Below are positions 10,816 through 20,940 of a stretch of 64,000 bases of DNA, in pieces. The notes under the pieces were generated by a model. The model did not search any database. It saw only the letters and a list, made by a program, of their open reading frames with translations, and was not told the origin of the DNA. Numbering within the stretch: position 1 is the stretch's first letter; each line of letters begins with the position of its first letter. The position numbers and the translations under genes are program-made. This DNA is from Heterohyrax brucei (taxonomy: Eukaryota; Chordata; Mammalia; Hyracoidea; Procaviidae): positions 123,434,796 through 123,498,795 of the forward strand of contig CM053142.1 of NCBI GenBank assembly GCA_028571685.1, given 5' to 3'.

Positions 10816-11049
10816 AAACATTCTCATGAGAATGTACGTATCATGAGACTAAACTATTGCCAGTCTCTGTTTAGTCTTAGTGGCCATTTTCTCATTTAGC
10901 CCATTTGTTGCTTCTAGGCGTTACTGGCTCCTTTATTCTCTAGCTTCTGAACAGTAAACGATGTCTTTCCAATAAAGAATAACGCTTTTCAGTGGTATTT
11001 TTCAAAAGATTAGAATTTCTATGAATAATTCTTAACCTGCATTCAATCA
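10816..11049. other. Spacer, possibly diverged BovB 5' side
   Basis: The first part may still be BovB-derived, but I cannot align it with confidence. No gene is visible. Confidence 0.3.
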
Positions 11050-12346
11050 AGGTCTGACAATTAAGTTCATGAACTGTCCATGGTGTGCTCACATTGGCAG
11101 CACTGTACAAACAACTTGATATAAAGTTTCAAAGCCTTGCTATATCAGTGTCTCATAGCTGTGTTCATATTAGTATGTGGCCATGTCTTGCTAAGTAACA
11201 TTCATTATTATCATTGAATGGTTTTGTTCACTGTCACGAGAATGTCAGAGTTTGAACTAGAGCAAAAAACAAACATAAAATTTCTCTTTAAACTTGGCAG
11301 GAGTGAAAGTGAAATCAGGAACCTGTTAGTCCAAGTTTATGGGTATAATGCCTTGAAGAAAATGGCAGTGTACAAATGGATTAAATATTTCCTGAGGGCA
11401 GAGAAGGGATCACTGATGAAGAAAATTCAGGGCAGCCAGTAATGAGCAGAACTGACGAAAGTACTGCAAAAATTCGTCAGACTGTGCATCAAAAGTATTG
11501 ACTGACTGAGAAGCCTGGAATACCAAGTAAACATTGATAGAGAACTAAGAAAATCTTAGCTGAAAATGTTGGCATGAGAAATGTGTGCACAAAAATGGTG
11601 CCAAAGGAGCTCACTGATGAACAAAAGCCAAGGAGAATGGAAGTCTGCCAAGACCTTTTGGAGAGACAAGGTGATGTTTAGGGTTGTATTATCATTGGGA
11701 ATGACATGTGGGTGTACCAACACAACCCTGAAACAAAGTGTCAAAGTGCACAGTGGAAGTCACCGAGTTCTCAAAGACCATAAAATTCTGTCAGTCCAAA
11801 TCAAGAGTCAAAATCATGTTGCTAAACTGTTTTAATATCAGAGGGATTGTTCATTATGAATTTGTAAAATTGTTAACCAAATTTACTACTTGGAAGTGCT
11901 GAAAAGGCTAGGTGAAAAAGTTAGATGAAAATGACCTGAACTTTTTGCCAACAACTCATGGCTTTTGCATCACAACAACTGCACCAGCTCCCATGGCACT
12001 GTCTGTGAGAGAGTGTTTATCCAGTAAACAAATAACTGTATTGGAACACCCTAGCTGCTCATCTGATCTGGCCACAAATAACTTTTTTGTTTACCCAAAG
12101 ATAAAGAAAATATTGAAAGGAAGACATTTTGATGACAGTCGGGACATCAAGGGTAATATGACAACAGCTCTGATGGTCATTCCAGAAAAAGAGTTCCAGA
12201 ATTGCTTTGAAGTATGGCATAGATTCTGACATTGGAGCATAGCTTCTCAAGGGGAGTACTTCCAAGATGACTGTAGTGATATTCAGCAATGAGGTACACA
12301 GCACTTTCTTCTAGTATAACCTCACAAACTTAATTGGTAGACCTTA
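11050..12346 (+). mobile_element. Mariner DNA transposon, full length, inactive
   Basis: The element is about 1.3 kb, the standard mariner length. The left end is 'ggtctgacaattaagttcat' and the right end 'cttaattggtagacctta', an inverted-repeat pair. It contains one degraded transposase gene (11218-12229). It supplies the reference for the MITE copies at 381, 13861, 17760, 26911, 31347, 31558 and 63900, which carry only its 3' end. Confidence 0.93.
11218..12229 (+). pseudogene. Mariner transposase pseudogene
   Basis: The N-terminal frame (11242-11442) reads FELEQKTNIKFLFKLGRSE, the first helix-turn-helix region that binds the terminal repeats. The catalytic core is scattered over frames. The first-aspartate block reads GNDMWVYQHNPETK near 11698-11740, with Asn where GDE is usual. 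The C-terminal frame (11912-12229) reads LEHPSCSSDLATNNFF, where the last catalytic Asp of the DLAP-DFF block is also Asn. Both substitutions and several frameshifts mean no activity. Full-length relatives are about 345 residues. Confidence 0.9.
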
Positions 12347-13000
12347 TAGGGCCTGATCATTGGTTCCATGTGCAGCAGATGGAATGCACAGCTCTCAGCA
12401 TTTCTACAGCATTCTATGGCTGTTTCTGCTTCTTAACTGTTGGTACTGCTTTTTTTATAATGAAGAATATATAAAAATGGTAATTTTTCTGAGATTCAAA
12501 TTCTTTCAGTGTTATTTGTTTTGCCTCTTGTAAGTACTCTCTTTGCTGTAATAAAGAACACATGGCAGTGATAATTTTCCCGAGGAAAAAAGATCCATTG
12601 GCTTTATGAATTTGGGCTGTAAGTACTGCTTTTGCACTAAGAAAGAATGCACTGTGCCGTATTTTGAAAGGTTTCATGAAGGATAATTTTTAAAAGGCTA
12701 AGAAGGAAACAAGAATTAAATATGTGTGCAGTGATTGCCAGGCACCTTCATGTTTCACAACTTCTCAAGAAATAAAATTTTAAAAGATGGTTTTATCATT
12801 GACTTATATCAGCAGGTTTTCCATCATCCGTAGGCCACTGGGACACATGATTCCAGATAGATCTCAACATCTATAACTAATAACAAAATTTCTGAATTGA
12901 ATCCTTTTATCAGAAGGTGTTTATCAGTGAAAACAAAAAGTAAAGCAGAAACAATCTTGACAGGGTTAAGAAGATATATACAATATGTAACAGGATATAT
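12347..13000. other. Unassigned sequence
   Basis: No repeat family or gene recognised. The 87-codon minus-strand frame at 12414-12677 has no recognisable motif. Confidence 0.4.
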
Positions 13001-13001
13001 A

Positions 13002-13275
13002 AGAAGATATATCTGATCCAATGAAAATGTGGCAAGAGAAATAAAGGAAGAAAGGGGGAATAGAAGGAGAAAGTGAGGGCAAGAGGCAGGGAGGGATGGA
13101 AGGAAAGAAAAGAGGGAGGGAGGAAAGGAGGAAGGAAAAGAGAAAGAATGCAAGAAAGAATGAACGGGAGAGAAACAGAGCAAGAGAGGGAATGAAAGAG
13201 ACTGAGAAAGACATGAAGGAAGAAAGGAGGAAGGGAGGCAGGGAGGCAGGAGGGGGGAAGAGAGAGAAAGGGAGA
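13002..13275 (+). repeat. Purine-rich tract (GGAA/GAAA/GGGA)
   Basis: From about 13037 to 13275 the plus strand is almost all A and G in irregular GGAA, GAAA and GGGA units. The 35 bp before it, with 'atatatctgatccaatgaaa' and 'ggcaagagaaataaagga', recur at 15077-15120 before another GGAA tract. Long overlapping frames on both strands here are composition artefacts. Confidence 0.9.
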
Positions 13276-13466
13276 TACTGCATAATTCATTATGACTCAG
13301 GTTTTTGTGGTTTAATAAAGGTAACTCTAGCAGTAAGGAATGAAGAATGAATCCACTTTTACTTCTGCTGTGTGATTCATACAACTGAAGTGTCCTGCTT
13401 TCTTTACCCACGTCAGTGGATAACGTACTCTTTCTTATTAACAGTCGTTTCAATTTGAATTGGAAA

Positions 13467-13648
13467 TCCTGGGGGCATAGTAGTTACCTGCTACATGTAC
13501 TAACCAAAAAGTCAGCAGTTTGAATCTGCCAGGTGCTCTTTGGAAACTCTTTGGAGCAGTTCTACTTCATCCTACAGGGTTGTTATGAGTCAAAATGGAC
13601 TCCGCAGTTTTTTGGTGGTTGCTGTTGTTGTTTTGGTTTGGTTTTAAC
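13467..13648 (+). mobile_element. AfroSINE, short form
   Basis: Head 'gggggcatagtagtta' gives a degenerate A-box, 'cagcagtttgaatctgcc' the B-box, and 'tggaaactctttggagca' the body. The tail 'gagtcaaaatggactccg' is followed by a T/G-rich run 'gttgttgttttggtttgg'. Confidence 0.85.
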
Positions 13649-13860
13649 TAGATTTGATGAAACCAGGTATTTAGAAGAAGCTATGTGTACTAACGCCGTG
13701 GGTGAGAGAATTCAACTCTGAGGAAAACAAACCGCTGTCTCCCTATAGCGGAGCGCTCTCTACCTAACGCTGTTTGCCAAGTCTGGATTATGAGGCAGCA
13801 ACATCAAACAACAGCAAACTAACAACAGCAGACTACTAAGGTGTACAGTGTGAAATATGA

Positions 13861-14345
13861 AGTACAACAAATAAGTCCATGAACCTAATTGTTCTAAGCT
13901 ATGAAGCAGTGCCAGTGCCTAAAGCAATTTTGGAACTCTTTCGGGAGTGTGACCCTTGAGCGCGGTGGCGCGGTCGCGAGTTCGCGAACTTGCTGCACAG
14001 TTGTCTGTGAGGGAGTTTTTAGCCAGTAAACAAATAACTGCTTTGGAACACCCTCCCTGCTCACCTAATTTGCCCTCAATGACTTTTTTCTTTACCCAAA
14101 GATACAAGAAATATCGAAAGGAAGACATTTGGATGACATTCAGGGCACTAAGGATAATAAGACAACAGCTCTCATGGTCATTCGAGAAAAAGAATTCCAA
14201 AATTACTTTGAAAGGGGTGCTAGTCTCTGAAGTTGGTGCATAGCTTCCGAAGGGGGTTACTTCAAATAGGATCATAGTATTATTCAGCAATGAGGTGTGT
14301 AGCACATTTTCTAGGATGAGTTCGAGAACTTAATTGTCAGACCTC
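13861..14345 (+). mobile_element. Mariner-derived MITE, copy C
   Basis: The left arm is shortened to about 90 bp. The junction then reads 'gcgcggtggcgcggtcgcga' followed by 'gttcgcgaacttg', the internal terminal-repeat-like sequence, here with its CpGs intact. The right arm (about 14005-14345) is the sense transposase 3' end; a frame at 13956-14243 reads SVREFLASKQITALEHPPCSP. It ends 'gaacttaattgtcagacct'. Confidence 0.85.
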
Positions 14346-14765
14346 GTACGCCTCAGATGCCATAAGCTTTAAAAACATACTGGACTATATATATCTTACA
14401 ACAATATTTTTAAAAAAAGAAAAGAAAACTGTGCTAAGTAAAATACATGGCTCTAGTTAAAATTAGCTGAAAAGGTAATTAGAATGAATAAAATAAATGC
14501 ACATTTGGAATTAAAGAAATATTCAGTGATATATTAAAGATTTAAAATAAAGACAATTTATTTTGAATTGACAATGTTAAACCTATTGTTCACCTACACA
14601 GATCTGTGGGAAACCTGATTTCACAGTCCCTTCCAGAAAAATAAAAGGTCAATATTTCGTTTTGACATGAAATGACTAGAGCTAACAGTCATAGCATTGC
14701 ATTTTAAATTTCCCAAAACATAGTTTAATTTCAACCCAGGTAATACGAGTAATTATTTTAATGAA
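14346..14765. other. AT-rich spacer, nothing recognised
   Basis: About 420 bp of AT-rich sequence with no element or reading frame I can support. Confidence 0.5.
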
Positions 14766-14924
14766 GAATGGTTGTACAGTAACTAAGAGCTCAGGCTACT
14801 AACCCAAAGGCCAGCAGTTCAAATCCAGCAGCTTCACCTTGGAAACCCTGTGGAACAGTACTACACTGTCCTGCGGGGTCTCTGTGAGTTAGAAATTGAC
14901 TCCACTGCAACAGTTGTTTTCAGG
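14766..14924 (+). mobile_element. AfroSINE, short form
   Basis: The head lies near 'tacagtaactaagagctcag', the B-box is 'cagcagttcaaatccagc', the body 'ccttggaaaccctgtggaac' and the tail 'gagttagaaattgactcca'. The copy is complete but diverged. Confidence 0.85.
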
Positions 14925-15059
14925 GAAAGGGAGCAGGGAAGGTGGTAAGTTATTAAATTATTTGAGAGCCACTACTTTGTTTTTTTATCTCATTCCAAGT
15001 TGTCACTGTGTGTCATGATGAGAAATGACTGGCAAATGTCTACACTTACATTCTTTTAC

Positions 15060-15178
15060 TACATTTTTGGAGTATAACAAGATATATCTAATCCAATGAA
15101 AACAGGGCAAGAGAAATAAAGGAAGGAAGGAAGGAAGGATAAAAGGAGAAAGGGAGGGAGAGATGCAGAGAGGAAAGG
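15060..15178 (+). repeat. Second copy of tract flank with (GGAA)n
   Basis: 'gatatatctaatccaatgaa' and 'ggcaagagaaataaaggaag' match the flank at about 13002-13050, followed by a cleaner (GGAA)n run and a mixed purine tract to about 15178. The pair lies about 2.06 kb apart in the same orientation. Confidence 0.8.
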
Positions 15179-15179
15179 T

Positions 15180-16078
15180 CTGCAGGGATCACTCAAGGTT
15201 AGCAGTAAAAATGAAGACTTGAACGAAATGTACCACACTTTCACTAACTTATCTAAAATTTGCTTCTAAAGAACAGTTTCAATCACTTCTGATTGGCAAG
15301 TTTTTAGTGCTCACAGTGGCCCACACACTTGGAAAAGTTTTCCTTCATATAATTTGTGGTCAGTGTGCAAGACTATGAAGACTTAGGGGAGCAAATATAC
15401 TTTGCCTCAATCAGACTTCCAGGGACACCTGCAGGGGACTTTTGTATCAACCTACTTGCTGCAGCCACATTACATGCAAGTTCATTGCAGGGGCTGTTTC
15501 GACAGATGAGCTCACAATGGGTGGGACAGTTTCTGATGAAGCTATCGTTGGAGTGCCTAGTACTTGGTCAGTGTGAATGGTGGCCTGACAGAGTCAGTCA
15601 AGGGCAGTCCCTTTTCAGACAAACATATAATCAGTGGGCATTTCAGCTGAAACATCTGAATTTAATCTGGCAAATAATTCAATGGAGATGACCCAAAACA
15701 ACACAACTGATGAACTACATCTAGGTTATGAAACAGTGACTAGTTGGCAAAGATACACTTATACATAAATAGTTTAGATGTATAGTAATAATAAAATAAT
15801 AGCCTTAGCCAGTCCTGTGGTGCCAATCTTAATTTTTCTACCTCCAAATGAAAAATTACACTTTTGATCCTAGTGCTTTGTAGCCATTTACTGTTCTGGA
15901 AGCCCAACTGCCCAAACACAGCTTAATGATGTTTACTGCTGCTAAAAATAATGAAAAACTTTTTCTGAAAATGGCCGTTCTCATAGACCTCGTTTTTAAT
16001 AGTTGAGGATTTCTGCTCAAAGCCCTGTTAGCATTCTCCTTCTGTTACTGCTAACTTCTGTCTATTTTGTCCTCTAAT
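15180..16078. other. Unassigned sequence
   Basis: No family recognised. The plus frame at 15356-15691 (111 codons) contains no motif I know and sits in ordinary sequence composition. I do not call it a gene. Confidence 0.4.
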
Positions 16079-16101
16079 ACTCGACGGCACTTGGCTTGGC
16101 T
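16079..16101 (+). mobile_element. AfroSINE-tail micro-fragment
   Basis: 'ctcgacggcacttggcttgg' appears isolated in otherwise unrelated sequence. It equals the tail-only fragments at 23208, 49790, 57296 and 62393. No target duplication is evident here. Confidence 0.6.
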
Positions 16102-16461
16102 CATATTGGTATAGGTGTTACATTAATGAACAGAGAGGGAAAGACAGTTCTCTATTTCTACTCATGAAAACAAGTCTTTGTTATTGCCCTACATTTATTT
16201 GCAAAAGGTTCAACTTCTCTTTATAAACTAATCTTTGTGTGCTTCATGTGCCACTTTCCCTAAGTTGTCAGTGATACTTCTTGTCACATTCCCAAGACTC
16301 AAGAAATTCTACCCCACCCGGGGAACAGGAAGCCCTCACTAAGTCTGTGGCCTTCTGATAGATTCTTCTGGTGGTCACAGCTAACTCCGCTCTGCTCCCT
16401 CATCCTCACCATCGCATCTCTCCAATCATTACTGATTCATGGATTACCACCAGGTCCTGTT
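16102..16461. other. Unassigned sequence
   Basis: About 360 bp with no gene or repeat that I can support. Confidence 0.4.
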
Positions 16462-16800
16462 TCAGGCCACCTGTGCTGTGGTGACACGCATTGTACCGCG
16501 ATGCTGGAAGCTCTGCTATGGGTACAGCAGGATCATCCAGGGTGGACAGGTTTCACTAGTGCTTCCAGACAAGGAATAAAGACCGGGCAATCTACCTTCA
16601 AAAATTAACCAATGAAAACCTCATGGATTGCAACAGAACACTGGTAGTGCTGAAAGATGAGACCCCAAATTGGAAAGCATTCCAAATGTACACTGACTAT
16701 GATAATGGACCCAAACATACCAACAGTCTTGAAGATGGCACAGCACGAGGCAACATTCTGTGTGTTGTACCCTGGTAAGCATGAGTGAGAGCCAACTTCA
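16462..16800 (+). mobile_element. Possible RTE 5'-region-derived fragment
   Basis: The stretch 'gtgctgtggtgacacgca', 'gatgctggaagctctgc', 'ggcaatctaccttcaaaa' and 'gctgaaagatgagacccc' resembles the untranslated 5' region of afrotherian RTE elements as I remember it. There is no second copy in this window to compare, so the assignment is tentative. The 3' end reads 'gataataacaacag', like an RTE/SINE tail. Confidence 0.35.
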
Positions 16801-16864
16801 CAGCAGATAATAACAACAGTTTCTGTACTCATAGTCTGCACTGTTTGAAGCAAAAAGAAAAATT

Positions 16865-17455
16865 TTGAGAGCCAAGTCCAAGGTGGCTGAGTAGACAGAC
16901 ACTTCCCATGATCCCTCTAACAATAAAGGCCTGGAAGAGCAAATGAATTCAGCATATATGACATCGTAGGAGCCCTGAACATCAAAAGGAAAGTTGAGAA
17001 GTTGGACTGAGCAAAGGGGAAGGGAGAAGAGAGCCACAGGTAATAGAATCGCACAGACCTGACCCGAGGGGAAGCACCTGCCTCTGTATGACAGGCCCAG
17101 CACGGAGGCTGGTGGACATTCCACTCAGCTGAGGTGACTGTCTGGAGCACCCACTCATGCCTAGCGAGGGATGACATCCGATAGGCAAAAGCCAAGTCTC
17201 TGCACGTCGTCTGCTGAGAGTGGACCCGAGTCTTTCCTTCCCTGTGGGCCTGTGTCTCTCCTCACAGTGCTCACACTCCCTTCTCTTAAATGCATCTGGT
17301 GCCATTAACTGAGCCAGAAGTAAGGAGTCTTCAAGAGCACCCTGAGCCATTCCAACCCTCCCTTTACTGTCCTGTTCCCAGGTCTGGAGCCTGACTGCAG
17401 TAACTAAGCTCATTAACAGAACTCATTCAGCCCACTCTGAGCCATTCTCTGATAC
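16865..17455 (+). mobile_element. L1 5' UTR fragment
   Basis: It starts 'gagccaagtccaaggtggct', an L1-type opening. The segment 'ggagccctgaacatcaaaag' with 'gaaagttgagaag' recurs in the second L1 at about 47470-47510. The 143-codon minus frame here is antisense to L1 5' UTR. The 3' border is uncertain. Confidence 0.7.
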
Positions 17456-17469
17456 AATATGGTAATAGA

Positions 17470-17750
17470 GAAGTTTTCTGTCAGCAAATCTTCAACATTC
17501 TTCTCTGTATTTTCTGTTAGCCCCTCCTGTGCTGGTATTCCAATCACTTTTAAACTATTCCTCCCCATAGAGCCCCAAATAATTCTCGATGTTTGATTCT
17601 TTTATTTTATCTGATATTCCCTCAAATACATTTTGACCCTTTAAGCAATATATAGTGCCCTTTCCTGTCCACTGTGATTGAGTTTACTTTAAAGTCTATT
17701 TTATCTGAAACTAATATTACCATGCTGGCTTGTTTTAGAGTACTGTTAGC
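17470..17750 (-). mobile_element. Probable antisense old L1 fragment
   Basis: 'ctattttatctgaaactaat' and neighbouring sequence resemble an antisense segment found in old mammalian L1 elements. It is diverged and lacks a clear border. Confidence 0.35.
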
Positions 17751-17759
17751 TTAATATAC

Positions 17760-18315
17760 AGGTCTGACAATTAAGTCTGCAAACTTAATTGTTCTAATTA
17801 CTATAGACCTCACTGCTGAATATCACTATGGTCACCTTCAAAATAACCCCCTTGGGAAGCTATACACTGATGCCAGTCCCTAGTCCATCCTTCAGAGCAA
17901 TTTTGGAACTGTTTCTGGAATAGCCATTGTTCACACTGGCACAGTGGCAAGTTTGTGAAATTAATTGTACGGTTGTCTGGGAGGGATTTTTTAGACAGTA
18001 AACAAATTTGTGTATTGAAACACCCTCCCTACTCACCTGACCTGGCCCCCAATGACTTTTTTCTTGACCTGAAAAGAAAGGAAATATTAAAATGAAGACA
18101 TTTTGATGTCTTCAGGACATCTAGGTTAATACAACGGCAACTCTGATGGGTGTTCCAGAAAAAGAGATTCAAAACTGCTTTGGAGGTTGAAGTAGATGCC
18201 AGTGGTGGTGCACAGCTTCCCAACGGGAGTGCTTCGAAGGTGACCACAGTGGTATGAGCAATGAGTCAGGTAGCCATTTTTCTAGGAGGAGTTCGTGAAC
18301 CGAATTGACAGGCCT
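17760..18315 (+). mobile_element. Mariner-derived MITE, copy D
   Basis: This is the clearest full copy in plus orientation, about 556 bp. Left end 'ggtctgacaattaagtctgc'. The left arm (about 17760-17935) is antisense to the transposase 3' end. The junction 'cacagtggcaagtttgtgaa' is followed by 'attaattgtac', an internal terminal-repeat-like sequence. The right arm runs in the sense direction from 'ttgtctgggagggatttt' to 'gaattgacaggcct'. Confidence 0.88.
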
Positions 18316-18601
18316 CATGTATATAGAGACAGCCTTAAATGAAATGTTTATTGTAATTCATTTTAAAAATCTATATTAAAAATAAATGCAAGATGTTAAA
18401 AAACAAAAATTGTAATCTCTATAACAGCATCTTCTTCTGTTTATTGAGGTGTCCTACCTACCTGGCTTTACTTGGTTACCTGATCAGGCACTGTGTTCTT
18501 CATGTCTTTGCATGGTGATATTAAAAGTAAAATAACAACTATTCTAATTCTCATTTTGCAAAATTAGAAAACTAGAGAAGAGCAGTTAAGGGTTTACTTA
18601 G
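18316..18601. other. AT-rich spacer
   Basis: No element recognised between the MITE and the LTR. Confidence 0.4.
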
Positions 18602-19119
18602 TGTTTTAGTCAGCTAGGGCTGCTCTAACAGAAATACCACAGAATGGATGGCTTTAACAAAGGAAGGTTTATTCTTACATAGTCTGGTAGGTTGCAAGTC
18701 CATACTCAGGGTGTCTGCTACAGGGGAAGGCTTTCCCCCTGGTCAGCTCTGGAGGAAAGTCTGGTATTGCAAAAGTCTTTGTTCAGGAAGCGTCTTGTCG
18801 CAGGAATCTGAAGGACATGCTTTTCCCCTGGTGCTGCTTTCTTGGTGGTGTGAGGTTCCCAAGTCTCTGCCTGCTTCTCTTTCCTTTTATCTCTTGCAGG
18901 ATGAAAGGATTAAGGGTGGGGCAAGCCATACTCCAGGGACACTCCCCTCACAGTGGAGCAGGGAGGTGATCCTATGAGGGGATTTACAGCCTCACCCTAA
19001 TCCTTTAACATACAACATAGGAAAACCAGAAAATGGAGGACAGTCACAAGATACTGGCAATCATGGCCCAGCCACATGGCTACACCTATTTTGGGGGGGA
19101 CACAATTCAATCCATGACA
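18602..19119 (-). mobile_element. Solo LTR, MaLR-like family, copy 2
   Basis: On the plus strand it reads 'tgttttagtcagctagggct' to 'caattcaatccatgaca'. A perfect 5-bp duplication 'cttag' flanks it at 18597-18601 and 19120-19124, the size expected for an ERVL-type integrase. Length is 518 bp. No internal retroviral sequence accompanies it, so it arose by LTR-LTR recombination. Confidence 0.92.
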
Positions 19120-19562
19120 CTTAGGTACTCTTGCTCATGAGTAGTAGAGATTCATTTTCAGCTTTGTTTGCCTAATTGATCCACCATACCAGCGGTCTCC
19201 TTGGAAATGTTACTATTTCTAATGGGGAAACGCTGAAGACAAGCTACAGATTTACCAATACGGAGGACTATTCTGAAAAATATAGTTTTTTCATGTGACT
19301 GAATGCACACTGGCTCCAAGGTTATTACAGCTTTACATGATGTATAACTACAAAACATTAGGTTCATGAAAACTTTATGTGAACACAGAAAATGACTATG
19401 TTAAGAAGTCTACTAAAAAGAATAGATTGGGTAATGTAATGTGATTTCAACTCTGTGAATAAAAATTAGGTGGGGGTAACAGTTCTCAGCAGATGGAACA
19501 GCTCAACTCTCCCACGAATCCAATTCCTCTCTCTCTTTCCCTCTTCTTTTCCCTTCTCCCCA

Positions 19563-19622
19563 CTCTCACACACATATATACACTCACACACACACCTACA
19601 CACTCACACTGACACACACTGA
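19563..19622 (+). repeat. CA-rich microsatellite, interrupted
   Basis: An irregular run of CACA, CACT and TATA units; impure and probably old. Confidence 0.85.
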
Positions 19623-20026
19623 ACCCCAAATTCCCAACATCAGCAACTATAATATTTTCCTTGGCAAAAAAAAAAAAAAAAAATCTTCACAGGTTATTAA
19701 TTATGCATTGATATATGTATGTACTGGGCAGTCATGCTCTGAACTAATTTGTATATTTCAGTCATTGTGACTATAAACAGAAGTAAACAGCTTGCACTTG
19801 TATTTATTTCCTACTCCTTCCTCATGTCATTATTTCTTTTATCCCCCAAATACTCCTTTTCTTAAAAATAAATGCATGGAAGTTTATTTAGAAAGAGTGT
19901 AGTCTAGAAAGAAACACCTGCAAATGTTATCAGTAGCCAAATCAAATGTTAGAATAATGGGTGACTTGCTTTTCATAGACATTTCTGTGTTTTTCTTCAA
20001 AATACTTTTAAGTGACCCTCATCAGT

Positions 20027-20051
20027 TAAAAAAAAAAAAAAAAAAAAAAAA
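20027..20051 (+). repeat. Poly-A run
   Basis: About 24 consecutive A residues, without a recognisable retroposon attached on its 5' side. Confidence 0.9.
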
Positions 20052-20940
20052 CTTGGTTAATTAAAATAATTCATGATATAAACTAAATACATAGTAATGG
20101 AAAGACCGAGTGCAATGGAGGCAGATAACCTTGCACACACATCCTGGGTCACAAACTAGCGATGTGGGCCTGATCAGTGATATAAGATCTGTGAATCTCA
20201 GTTTATTCATCTGAAGACATGATACCTTTATCATGAAGCACTGATGCCAGGGCTGTAGATAAACATGCCCGTGAAGCACTGATAAGTAGTACACAGTAGG
20301 TCTGTAGGTGCTCAGCAAACAAGAGTTAGTTTTGCATTATAGCTGTGCATTTTTACCATGTAGTCGTCTTCTCGGAACCTCCGGAGAGCAGGAGGCACTA
20401 TGTTTAATATACTGAAGCTGGCATTATTCAACGCAGCAGGAAGCCCATTTTTAACATCTTTAACTCCAACGGACTTCCCGGCCCTGTCAGCCTCCTGCTA
20501 ATGATCCCCCGCGGCAGGAGACCTGCCGGTGGCCTTCCGTCCTTCCTGCAAGGCTCCAGTACCAGCACGGCGAGTACGGTGGCCTCTCATGTTCTGGACC
20601 CAGGGTCCTTGGCTTGAACCGCTTGTTTAGAGTGCCGGAATAATAGTCTCAGAAAGTAACCTCCTGTTAGCCCAGGTAAAGGTTGCTATCCTTGTGGCAC
20701 ATTCTTGCTAAGTCATTAAATGCTCTGGAGGAAATCCTCCTCCTCTGAAGTTTAACAGGCCTGTCACTCAGAGTTGTGGAATCAATTATGTTCCTGCTCC
20801 CTGCTTCCCACAACAGAAAAGGATTGACAAAGGACCCACAGAGGCCTAGTTAGCAGAATGAGTCACTTTTCCCTTAACTGCAGCTTAATCAGCATAGTAG
20901 CCCCAGTGTAAATGACCATTAGTCCAACCAAATTTGAGCT

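Larger units (their letters stand above)
19125..20940. other. Mostly unique sequence with simple repeats
   Basis: It contains a pyrimidine tract (about 19525-19560), a CA/CACACT run (about 19565-19620), a poly-A run (19665-19682) and a second poly-A run (about 20027-20051). The segment 20363-20600 has many CpGs. No gene is recognised. Confidence 0.5.

Noticed and set aside
12824-13453. Minus-strand frame of 209 codons and overlapping frames of 126 and 105 codons
   Set aside because: They run through the purine-rich tract; the proteins are Ser/Pro/Leu/Phe low-complexity on one strand and Arg/Lys/Glu on the other. No start context, domain or conservation can be claimed.
15356-15691. 111-codon plus-strand frame as a possible gene
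   Set aside because: No motif, no neighbouring frame in continuation, and no splice structure I can support. Length is within chance expectation for 64 kb in six frames.
16982-17413. 143-codon minus-strand frame
   Set aside because: It is antisense to an L1 5' UTR segment that is GC-richer than the surroundings and therefore stop-poor.
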